Assembly (NCBI GenBank): GCA_029783825.1
Contig: JAREIK010001730.1
Span: 1 to 64,000, forward strand
Source: Sapria himalayana
Lineage: Eukaryota; Streptophyta; Magnoliopsida; Malpighiales; Rafflesiaceae
Length of the DNA stretch: 64,000 nt
Reading direction: 5' to 3'
A program made the translations under genes and the position numbers. Within the stretch, counting starts at the first letter, position 1. Each line of letters starts with the position of its first letter. The notes under the pieces were generated by a model. The model saw nothing but the letters and a program-made list of their open reading frames with translations. It was not told the origin of the DNA and ran no database searches. Shown piece by piece: positions 53,708 to 64,000 of this stretch.

Positions 53708-56700
53708 AAGATATATAGATAGATAGAAAGGTAGGATAGATTAGATAGACAGAAAGATAGCTGATAGAATGATTGATACACATATTGAAAATATAAAAGT
53801 TAAATTGGTATATGATAGAAAGATAGATTGATTGATGGACTTGAAAAATTATAGGAAAAGATATATAGAGACTAGATAGGAAGATTGATTGATTGCTTGA
53901 TAGTGAGTTTGATAGATAGATTATAAAATAATCTATAATCAAATAGATAGGTAGATTGATAGAAAGATAGATAGAAAATTTGATAAATTATTTGACATAT
54001 AGATAGACATGAGATAGTTATATAGATATACAGATTGATATAATGAAAGATAGATAAAGAGAGAGATAGATGAGTAGACAAATAGATAGATATATAAACA
54101 AAAAGATAGACAGACAGATAGATAGATAGATAGTCAGGTAGATAAACAGATAAATAGATAGATAGACAGAGAGATAGATAGATAGATAGATAGACATATT
54201 GATAGATAGATAGATAGACATAGATAAAAAGATAGATAGATAGATATACAAATAGATATATAGATAGATAGATAGATAGACAGATTGATTGATTGAAAGA
54301 TAAATAGATAGATAGATAGATAGATTGATTGAAAGATAAATAGATAGATAGATTGATTGATTGATTGAAAGATAAATAGATAGATAGATAGATAAATATA
54401 CATATAGATAGATAGATAGATAGATTGATATATAGATAGACATATTGATATAAAGATTGATAGATTAATAGATAGAGAGAGAGATAGATAGATAGTTAGT
54501 TAGTTATTTAGATAGTAAGATAGAAAGATACACAAATATATAGACATACTATTATAAAGATAGATAAATAGATATACATATAGATATAAAGATAGATAGA
54601 CTGAATGATAGACAGAAAGATATATAGATATATAGATAGACTGATAGAAAGATAGATATATAGAAAGATACAAAGATAGATAGATAGATATCTAGTAATA
54701 TAGACTCATAGATAGATAGATAGATTGATAGATAGATAGACTAGAGACAAACACATAAACAAACATATATGGAAAACACATAGACAGACAAATAGATAGA
54801 TAGGTAAATACATAGATAGACAGATAATAGATAGATAGATAGACACACATATAGACATATAGATAGATTGCTAGATATACAAATAGGTAGATAGACAAAT
54901 AGACAGAAAGTTAGTTTGGTAGCTAGAGTGATAGAAAATTATATAGATAGACAGTTAGACAAATAGATAGACAGAAATATAGAAAAATAGAAAGATAGAT
55001 AAATACATAGATAGCCAAATAGATAGATAGATAGATATATAGACATATAAATAGGACACATAGATAGAAAGATAGATAGATAGACAAACTAACAAAAAAA
55101 TCAGAAAGCTAGTTTGACAAACAAGATTAATAAATAGACAACTTAACAAACATATAGATAAAAAGAAATAAAGAAAGAAAGATAGATAGATAGATTGATA
55201 AACAGATGATAGATATATTGTTAGATTGATAGATAGATTGTTAGATAGATAGATAGATAGATCTAAAGATAGACTGATATATTCACATATAGATAGAGAG
55301 AAAGATAGCAGATAGATATGAAGATAGATAGATAAATAATTAGATAATTATATAGATAGATAGAAATATAGATAGAGAGACATATAGACATTTAGATAAA
55401 TAGACACACAACCGAAAAAAGACATATAGATAGGACACACAGATTGATACATAGAAAGACATATAGACAGAATGAAAGATAAATAGATATATATATATCT
55501 ATATATAGATAGTTAGAATGCTTTATAGATAGAAAGAAAAACACATATATAGATTGATTGATTGATAAACTGATTGATAGACAAATTGATAGAAAAATTA
55601 ATAAACAGATAGATAGACAAATATATAGAGAGATTATTAAATAGATAGATAGATAAACAGATGGACAGATATATAGATAGATTAATTAATAGATAAATTA
55701 GTAGATAGATATGCAGATAGATATACATGTAAAAAGACAGATAGATATTCAGAATGTTATCCAGATAGATATTCATATAGATATATAGATAGATAGAAAA
55801 AAAATAGATTGATAGAAAGACAAATAGATATATAGATAAATAAACAGGGAGATTGACAAATAGATAGACATATTTAAAGATAGATAGATTGAGAAATATA
55901 TAGATAGATTGATAAATATATAATAGATAGATAGATTGATTTATAGACTGGTTGAAAGATAAATAGACAGATAAATTGATCGAAAGATTTTTAGATTGAT
56001 CAAAAGAAAAATATAAAGATATATAGATTTAAAGACAAATACATAGAACATAGATAGACAAATAGATACACAGAAAAATAGATACACAATAGTACAAGAA
56101 ATAGATAGATTGATTGATATATTGATTGATAGATAGATAGAAAAAATAGACAAAAGTATATTAGAAAGCTAGAAAAAATAAACCATATAGATAGATAGAT
56201 ATACATATAGAAGAACGATAGACAAATAGATAAATAGAAAGATAGATTAGATTGATAGATAGATAGTGATAACATCGATAGTTAGATAGATAATAGATCT
56301 TATGTCCAGATATTTTAATAGCAGACAGACATATAAATAGATAGATAGATAAACAAACACAAAACAAATAGATAATTAGAAAAATAGAAAGACTAAAGAT
56401 AGACAAACATATAGAGAGACAGACATATAGATAGATAGAAATATAAATAAAGTAGGTAGATAAATTTATAGATAGATTGATTGATAAAAAGTTAGACATA
56501 TATATATTGATAGATTTATATATAGATTAATATATAAATTGATTAAGAGATTGATAACTAGATAGATAGATCAGACATATAGATAGATAGATAGATAGAT
56601 AGGCAGAAAGATAGACAGATCTATTGGTAGATAAAAGATACATAGATAGATAGATAATAGATAATTATATAGATATGTAGATAGGCAGAATATAAGCAGA

Positions 56701-59235
56701 TAGAACACAAATATAGATAGATAGATAGAAAAATAGATAAATAGATAGATATCTAGATATATAGCCGGCTAGAGAGATAAAAAGATAGATAGATAAATAA
56801 ATAGATAGATAATATGCAAGACATATAGATATACAGATAGATAGAAAGATAAATAAACAGATAAATAGATAGGTAGATTGATATCCAAAAGATAGACATA
56901 TAGATATACATATAGATAGGAAAATTAAAGACAGATTGATAGATATAGTTATAGACCGATAGATAGATAGAATTTATAGAATGATAGAGTGATAGATTTC
57001 TAGATTGATAGGTAGATAGAAAGATAGATAGTTAGATAAATATGACAAAAGATGGATAGATAGATAATAGACACTATTAAAACATTAGATAGCTAGATAG
57101 ATAAAAAATAGATAGATTATAGATAGATTGATAGATAGAAAGATAGATATTGATAGATTAATAAATAGATTGATAGGCAAATTGTTAGACAGATTTATTG
57201 ACATATAGAGATATATATAGATAGAAAATTGATAGATAGATAGATAGACAGATTTATATATAGATACATATTTAGACAGACAAATAGATAGATAAATAGA
57301 CTAATAGATAAATAGATCGATAGACAAATAGATTGATAGATATCTAGATAGATAGACATATAAAAAGATAGATTGATAGATAGATTTATAGAAAATTGTA
57401 AGACTATTAGATATATAGATATATAAATAGATTAATAGGCAGATTGATAGATAGAGTTATAGATAGTTTGATAACATATTGATAGATAGGTTGATAGATC
57501 TATTGATAGATAGATAGACATTTTGTTAGAAAGATTGATAGATAGTTTTATATATAGAATGATTAATAAATTGAAAGATAGATTGATAGTGAGAATGTTA
57601 GATAGATTGATAGACTAATAGATAGGGAGATTGATACATAAATAGATAGATAGATAAAAAGATAAACAAATAGATTGATATGTTGATAGACAAATTTATA
57701 GACAAATTGATAGGTAGATTGATAGAAAGATTAATAGATAGATTGATTAATAGATAAATAGATAGACAGATAAATAGAAAAATAGATAGCAAATAGAAAT
57801 ATTGATAGATCGAAAGATAGATAAATAGATAGTTAGATATATATATAGACAAAAAGAAAGAAAGAAAGATAAATATCTAGATAATCATATAGATAGATAA
57901 ATAGATATATAGATATATCGACAAATGATAGAGAGATAGATAGATAGATATATGATAGGATAGATAGATATAGACAAATGTATTGGAGAGATAGATAGAC
58001 AGATAGATTATATATAAAGAGATAAGTATATATATAGACAGATAGATAAATTGATAGACAGACAGACATACAAAGACAGATACACATTTGACTAACAAAA
58101 AGGCATACACATACAAGACATACAAAAAAATAGATAGATAGTTAAAAGATAGATACATAGATAGATAGAGTGATAGATAGATAGATATAAATAGATAGAT
58201 AGATAGATAGATAGACATAAAGAATGGTAGATAGATAGTTAGATACAAAGATATAAACATATAGATATATAGACAGTTAGACATATAGACAAATAGATGG
58301 TCAAACAAATAGATAGTTAGATAGTTAGAAAAATAGATGATTGATTGATATATACATAAATATATTGACAAATAGATAGATAGAAATTCAAAGACAAAAA
58401 GTCATTTAGGTAGGAATATATTTAGGAATGTGAGTAGATAGACAAATAAACATACAGACATGAAAATACACAGATAAATAGACAAACAAAGAAAAAGACA
58501 TACAAACAAATAAATAGATAGACAGACAGATAGACAAATATATAGACAATTTGATAGATAGATTAATAGAAAGATTGATATATGGATAGATAAATAGCTT
58601 GATAGAAAGATTGATAAATATATTGATAAACTGATAAATAGATAGATAGTTAGACAAATAGATAGACAGATAGATAAACAAATTGATAAATAAAAATATA
58701 GATAGACAGATAGACAGATAGATAAATGGATAGATAAATTGATATATAAATAGATAGATAGATAGATAAATAAAGTAAATGATAGATAATAAAAAGATAG
58801 CTACATAGATACATAGATAGAATAATAGATAGATTGATAAACAAATTGATAGATGGATTGTTAGACAAATAGATTGACATTTTTGATAGCTAGATGATAG
58901 GAAGATTTGATAAATAGTTAGATAATTAGATTGATTAATAAAAGATTGATAGATAGATAGTTAGATGGATTGATAGATATATAGATAGACAATTGATATA
59001 TAGATAGATAGACATATTGATCATAATAGATAGATAGACAGATAGATAGATTGATGACATATATTGATATATGTCAATATATCAATATACAGATAAATAG
59101 ATAGATAGATAGATAGACGATCGATAAATTATTATATAAATAGATTGATATATTGATAGACAAATAGATAATTATAAAGTCTGCTACATAGATATATGAT
59201 AGATAAATAGATATACAGATAGATATAAGTATAGA

Positions 59236-59517
59236 TAGATCGCTTCTAAAATACCTTTTTATATAAAATTTTTTCATATTAATTAAAAATTACTAACAAT
59301 ATATTTTAATTTTATATAATTAGAAACATTATCATAAAAACACACATTCTTTGGAAAAATAAATATTAATTTAATTCGTTGTTGAAATATAAAAGCAATA
59401 CAAATAACTTACATAATTATGTTGCAACAATTTAAAAACTCTTAACACAATAACTAGTTCATATCATCATCTTATAATAAAACTAGCTAATAATCTAATA
59501 TTCATGATCACAACCTA
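59236..59517. other. AT-rich spacer between array E and CACTA-3
   Basis: About 280 bp, no coding, no array units and no recognised repeat. It separates array E from the CACTA-3 terminus, unlike CACTA-1 and CACTA-2, whose termini abut array units. Confidence 0.5.
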
Positions 59518-59900
59518 CACTACAAAAAAAATCCCATATAGCTAGGGACAATTCCCTAGCTAAATGAGCATTTTCCGTTGCTAAATGAAATATATCGACA
59601 GATTACCGATGGATTGGTTCCCCACCTAAAGTGCTTCTTACTAAAATATAGCGACGGATAGTGTCCCTAGCTAAAAAGTTAGCGACGGAAAAATCCCTTG
59701 CTAAAAAAACACAAATTCCCTAGCTACATTAGCAAGATAAATGATATTTTTCGTCGCCATGGAAAATAAAGATAAATGATTCCCTAGCAAAAGTGTGGTC
59801 AATAAATTTTAGCGACGGATATAGTCCTTAGCTAAATAAAATTTAGCGATCAAAATCCATCGCTCATTTTAATATTTCCCAAGCTAATTTAACAATAACT
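59518..59900 (+). repeat. CACTA-3 left subterminal repeats
   Basis: Repeated TAGCTAGGGA / TCCCTAGCTA and TAGCGACGGA / TTTTCGTCGC motifs in both orientations over about 380 bp, as expected for multimeric transposase-accessory binding sites. Confidence 0.8.
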
Positions 59901-59949
59901 TTTTTTCCTAGATATTTTAATTTCAAATTAATTTCAGAATTTAAATTAT

Positions 59950-61200
59950 TTTAAAATTTTTTAATAAAATAATTATGATTTTTATATCAAATGATTAAAA
60001 ATTGAAACTATAAATAATTATAATAAACAAAAAATAAAATCATTTAATATCTTATTCTAATTTAATATTTGACATAATTGAAACAAAAAATAATAAAATT
60101 TTATTTCATCTTATTCATCAATGTATATACTGACAATGCAATAATTATAATATATCCATTTCATTGATGTTACTTTCTCTCTCTCTGCTCCTACCGATCA
60201 TCATTTTTTCTATTACGACAAAGATGTCCGAGTCAGGCACGTAATGTCTAGTAAAAGATCCTATCACTTATAGAAGCTTTGTATGTGAAATTATTCGGTA
60301 TCATATCTGTAAGAAATTTTAAACCACTCAGTCAAATTTTTTAAAAAAGTTATGTTAATGATAATATAATATTGTATTTATACTGTAAATATATCCTAGT
60401 ATTTCACTCGTAACTATATTATTGCAGTATATGTATATAAAAATAGCAATATTATGTGTACATATAAACTAAGTACAAATATACTCAATATCTATGTACA
60501 AAATACTTTAGTATTATATGTTCGTAAATACTGACTTTTCTCATATGATCTATGCCTCATTTGGTACCTATTGCTACTACTCCCACTGCCACTCTTGCCG
60601 TTGCTACCGTTCACACTGTACACTGCCAATACCATTGATGCTGTCGCCACCTCTACAGTTACCACATCTGACCTCTACTACCGTGGCTGCCGCCGGCTGG
60701 TTGCTGCACCCGCTATCAGGTGCTGCCCTGATATGCTCGTAGCTTTTCCTGTCCACCGCTTCCACCGCTTGCTACCACTGCCACAATGCTATCACTACTT
60801 ACCGCTACTGCCGTTGCCACCTCTGCCGATGTTGCGCTACTTTGGTACTGCCGCTGCTACTGTCACTGCCTCCGATTGCTGTCGCTCCTGCCGCTGCCAC
60901 TCTTGCCTCTGTTTCCGCCACTATAGCTCCCACTACTACCACCGCCACCACTGGAGCCGCTGCCGATTCCGCTGATGCCACTGCCACCACTGCCACCGCT
61001 GCCGTCGCTGCCGTCGCTGCCGCCACTGTCGCTGCTACTACTACTGATAATAGGCTTTTACATACCTATAATAGGCTAAAACTCTACCCAAATAATTTGG
61101 ATACACAAATATTTTCACAAATATATAAAAATAGTTATTATAGACATGAACAAACACAAATTAAAGTTGATTGTCATATAGCTTAAACTAAAATTTAATT
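59950..61200 (+). repeat. Tandem unit 1 of CACTA-3
   Basis: Order: AT-rich lead (AAACTATAAATAATTATAAT), TTCATTGATGTTACTTTCTC, a T/C-rich part shared with 35894-36060, the shared module (60290-60540), a GC-rich tract, then GATAATAGGCTTTTACATAC and ACTCTACCCAAATAATTTGG. Units 2 and 3 repeat this order, with tail motifs at 61046, 62175 and 63415 (spacings 1129 and 1240). Confidence 0.85.
60555..61045 (+). repeat. GC-rich trinucleotide tract 1
   Basis: Imperfect (ACY/GCY)n repeats such as GCCACTGCCACCACTGCCAC. Both strands are open, coding Thr/Ala-rich frames on + and Ala/Val-rich frames on -. The GC content contrasts sharply with AT-rich surroundings. I treat it as a minisatellite and not as a gene. 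Confidence 0.88.
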
Positions 61201-62335
61201 AATTAATTTTATATTTTTTGAATTAATTTAATAAAAAATAGAAACTATAAATGAAAATTTTAAATTAAACAAAAAAAATTCATTGAATAACTTATTCTAA
61301 TTCAATATTTTAAATAACTAAAAAAATAATAAAAATTATATTACATCTTAGTAATCAATGTATCTACCGACTATACATAATGCATCCGATCACCGACTAT
61401 ACATAAGCTTCATATGGGAAACCATGTGGTACCACATCTGTAAGAAATTTAAACCACTAAATCAAATCAAAATAAATTAAAAAAACTATGTTTTGATAAA
61501 TATATATTACTGCGGAAAAAATGTACATATATACTAGCATTTCACTCATACATATATTACTACAGTATTTGTACATATAAATTTCATAATTATGCATACA
61601 TATATACCGAGTATATATATACTCAGTATATATGTACATAAAATACTACAAAATTATACGTACATATATTCTGCATTTGTTGTCGTTCCAATTACTCCCA
61701 CTGCCACTGCTACCCTTGCCTCTCCTACCACTCGTTGCTGCCCCTGCTGTTACTGCCGCTGCCACTGTAGCTGCTACTACCACTGCTACCTCCACTATCA
61801 CCGCTACCACTACTCTTGCTGCCAGTGCTGCCTCCCCTGCTGTTGCTACCATTGCTGTCTCTGCCACCACCACTATCATTGCTAATGCTGCTGTTGCTAC
61901 CTCTGTTGCCTCTGTCGCCGCCACTGCCGTTGCTACCGCTGCTGCCTCCACTGTCACCACTACCACTAATTCTGCTACTTCCTCTGATGCCTTCATTGTA
62001 GTTAGTGTCACTGCTGCTGCTGCTGCCACATCTGTCATCGCTGCCGCTACAGCCGCTGCCGCCACTACCGACGCCGCCACTATTGCTGACACTACTGCCA
62101 TTGCCATTTCTGGCACCATTGCCACCACTACCATAACTGTCACTACTATCACAGCTGCCGTGACTACCGCTACTGATGATAGTCTTTTACTTACCTATAA
62201 TAGGCTAAAACTCTACCCAAATAATTTGGAGAAATACAAATATACTCAAAGATATATAAATATAGTTATTATAGATATCAACAAACAAAAATTACAGTTG
62301 ATTGTCATACAGTTTCAACAAAAATTTAATTAAAT
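61201..62335 (+). repeat. Tandem unit 2 of CACTA-3
   Basis: Same order as unit 1, but with a shortened middle: the TTGATGTTACTTTC part is lost and the GACTATACATAA phrase is duplicated near 61371 and 61399. The shared module lies at 61425-61660. Confidence 0.85.
61690..62174 (+). repeat. GC-rich trinucleotide tract 2
   Basis: Same composition as tract 1 but a different order of triplets, so it has been reshuffled or re-expanded since the unit duplicated. A + strand frame of 233 codons and a minus frame of 168 codons overlap here; both are low complexity. Confidence 0.88.
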
Positions 62336-63600
62336 AATTTAATATTTTTAAATTAAATTTCATAAAAACATAAACTATAAATGAAAATTTTAAATTAAAC
62401 AAAAAAAATTCATTTAATAACTTATTCTAATATAATATTTTAAAAAACTAAAACAAAAAAATAATAAAAATTATATTACATCTTATTAATCAATATATTT
62501 ATCGACTCTGCATAAAGTATAATCTATCAATGCATTGACATTGCTTTTTCTCCCTTTGCTCATCTGATCACCAACTTTCTGCTACACAAATGTTGTCTGA
62601 GTCACTGTGTATCATGTTTTTTGAAATATGTCTTCACTTATACAAGCTTCGAATGAAAAATAATGTGGTACCATATATGTATGAAATTTAAACCACCAAA
62701 TCAAATCAAATTAAATAAAAAAAAACTATATTTTGATAAAAATATATTACTGCAGTAAATATGTACATATATACTAACATTTCACTCGTACATATATTAC
62801 TATAGTATATGTACATATAAACAATAATATTTTGCGTACATATATACTGAGTACATATATATACTCAGTATATATGTACGTAAAATATTATAGTATTATA
62901 CGTACGTATATAGTGACTATATATGTACGTATATACCACATTTGTTGTCGTTGCTGCTGCTCCTTCTACCATTGCCACTCTTGTCGCTACTGTCATTGCT
63001 ACTGCCACTACCGCTATCATTGTCGTTGCCACTACCTATACCACTACCACTACCAATGCCACTACCACTGGCACTACTACTGGTGTTGTCGCTGCCACCC
63101 CACCACCACCACCATTGTTGTGGCTGCCGTTGATGCCGGTGAGGTCGCTGATATCGCTGCTGCCACTAATTCCACAACTGTTGCTTCTGCCACTGCTACC
63201 GCTGATGCCACTTCTGCCACTGCCACCGCTGCCATCACTGCCGTCACCACTACTATCGTCGCCGCCACTGCCGTAGCAGCAGCTGCTGCTCCTGCCCCTA
63301 TCACCAATGCTACTGCTACCACTGCTGCCGCCACTACTGCTTCTGCTGCCACCACTGCCACTTCTGCCACCACCAATGTTATCGCTGCCATCACTACCAC
63401 TGCTGAAAATAAGCTTTTACATACCTATAATAGGCTAAAATTCTACCCAAAAAATTTAGAGATACAAAAACATATTCACATATATATAAAAACAAATATT
63501 TTAGACATAAACAAACACAAATTAAAGTTAATTGTCATACAGCTTCAAAAAAAATCCAAAAGTTGTCCAGAAATTATGTTTAGAGATAAAGACAGTGCAA
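62336..63600 (+). repeat. Tandem unit 3 of CACTA-3
   Basis: Same order. The middle (ATTGACATTGCTTTTTCTCC) is closer to CACTA-2 than unit 2 is. The shared module at 62660-62935 carries extra palindromic TATATGTACGTATATAC-type runs. The tail near 63540 changes to AAAAAATCCAAAAGTTG, where the unit ends. Confidence 0.85.
62945..63414 (+). repeat. GC-rich trinucleotide tract 3
   Basis: Third copy, with a homogeneous CCACCACCACCACC patch near 63098 and Ala/Thr-rich coding on the + strand. Both strands are open again. Confidence 0.88.
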
Positions 63601-63896
63601 AAATTTAATGTTTTTAGAATAATAAAGATTATATAAGCTAGACCATTTTTTGATAAAGCTGAAATCGGTAATATGGGACCCAAGCATTAAAAGAACCATG
63701 GTAATGTCTAGATGCTTTGAATCAAGATTTTTTCTTTTGTCTCACATAATGTGTCCTATAAAAATTCATAATTTGGTTAATCAAACAAGTAATGAACAAA
63801 ACCATAATAAAAAAAATTGAAACCTGCAAAAAAATATCATAATTATTTGCTACACATAGACAAAAATAAATAACAGTTCAGAAATAATTCTCACAC
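63601..63896. other. Non-repeat stretch at the window end
   Basis: About 300 bp following tandem unit 3, with no frame or repeat recognised. It could be 3' flank of the minus-strand frame at 63897, or intron. Confidence 0.4.
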
Positions 63897-64000
63897 TCAA
63901 TTATCCTCATAATATGTAGGGAATGCTAGCCACTCCTGTGAGAATTCGCAGCTAGATCTCAAAATGTTATCAGTTGCCCAAGTGCCGCTAACAGTGACTC
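63897..64000 (-). CDS. C-terminal tail of an unidentified frame (partial)
   Basis: The minus strand entering from the window edge reads TWATDNILRSSCEFSQEWL then AFPTYYEDN and a TGA at 63897-63899, about 34 codons. Its composition is protein-like and unlike the arrays or GC tracts. No family is recognised. It could be the last exon of a real gene, another captured fragment, or chance. Confidence 0.3.
   Translation of the reverse strand, partial: VTVSGTWATDNILRSSCEFSQEWLAFPTYYEDN

Larger units (their letters stand above)
44561..59235 (-). repeat. Degenerate TAGA array E (inverted TCTA)
   Basis: About 14.7 kb with TAGA on the + strand, the longest array here. It includes (TA)n tracts, TGAT-rich 12-bp variant domains (57120-57760), a GAAA patch near 52128-52148 and locally fresher GATA runs (54110-54440). 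No gene, RNA or non-array spacer longer than about 100 bp was seen. Long minus-strand frames are artefacts of the stop-free unit. Confidence 0.96.
59518..64000 (+). mobile_element. CACTA-3: same family as CACTA-2, runs off window
   Basis: Starts with CACTACAAAAAAAATCCC, then ATAGCTAGGGACAATTCCC and TTCCGTTGCTAAAT-type repeats, the same layout as the CACTA-2 left end. The same AT-rich segment and shared modules follow. There is no transposase in view. The interior is three tandem units with GC-rich tracts. The right end is not in the window, and the last few hundred bases may already lie outside the element. Confidence 0.7.

Noticed and set aside
61632..62333. 233-codon Ala/Thr-rich frame as a gene
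   Set aside because: The complementary strand is equally open, the composition follows the triplet repeat, and there is no conserved domain. Kept as a minisatellite.

Overview
This window looks like nuclear DNA of a flowering plant. Its only recognisable genes are broken pieces of plant genes: an ARIA/ABAP1-type ARM-repeat protein, an apyrase and a plant ASPM homologue. These sit beside plant CACTA (En/Spm) transposons. I see no gene that looks intact. The species cannot be fixed from the sequence, and I do not choose between monocot and dicot.

About 40 kb of the 64 kb is degenerate tetranucleotide array. The + strand reads TCTA at 1-12067, 28371-30338 and 35085-35406. It reads TAGA (the same repeat inverted) at about 17605-28338 and 44561-59235. 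The TCTA-reading strand contains almost no stop codons, so it gives long Tyr/Leu/Ser/Ile-rich reading frames in all three phases. These are repeat artefacts and I call none of them genes. The arrays contain (TA)n, (CA)n, TACC and TTTC patches, 12-bp variant domains (TCTATCAATNTG), a 524-bp tandem duplication and hints of a higher-order unit near 1.4 kb.

The non-array islands look mostly transposon-derived. Island 1 (12.1-17.6 kb) has a segment also found inverted at 43.1-43.6 kb, a leader region like that of CACTA-1, and a five-exon ARIA-like pseudogene with introns kept. CACTA-1 (30339 to about 35070) has a CACTA terminus, ACCGACCAAA subterminal repeats, a leader intron and a TNP2 transposase broken by several stops. 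It has no visible right end. CACTA-2 (35407 to about 44031) belongs to a second family with AGCTAGGGAAAAATCCCT subterminal repeats. It carries minus-strand fragments of an apyrase, an ASPM-like gene and at least one unidentified gene, as a Pack-CACTA (gene-capturing) element would. CACTA-3 (59518 to beyond the window end) is of the same family. It holds three tandem units of about 1.1-1.25 kb, each with a GC-rich Ala/Thr-coding trinucleotide tract.

The most notable pattern is architectural. Array polarity changes at or near transposon-derived sequence, including a roughly 30-bp match to a Copia Angela/SIRE-type LTR start exactly at the 28.35-kb switch. Family assignments rest on recalled motifs, not on searches.
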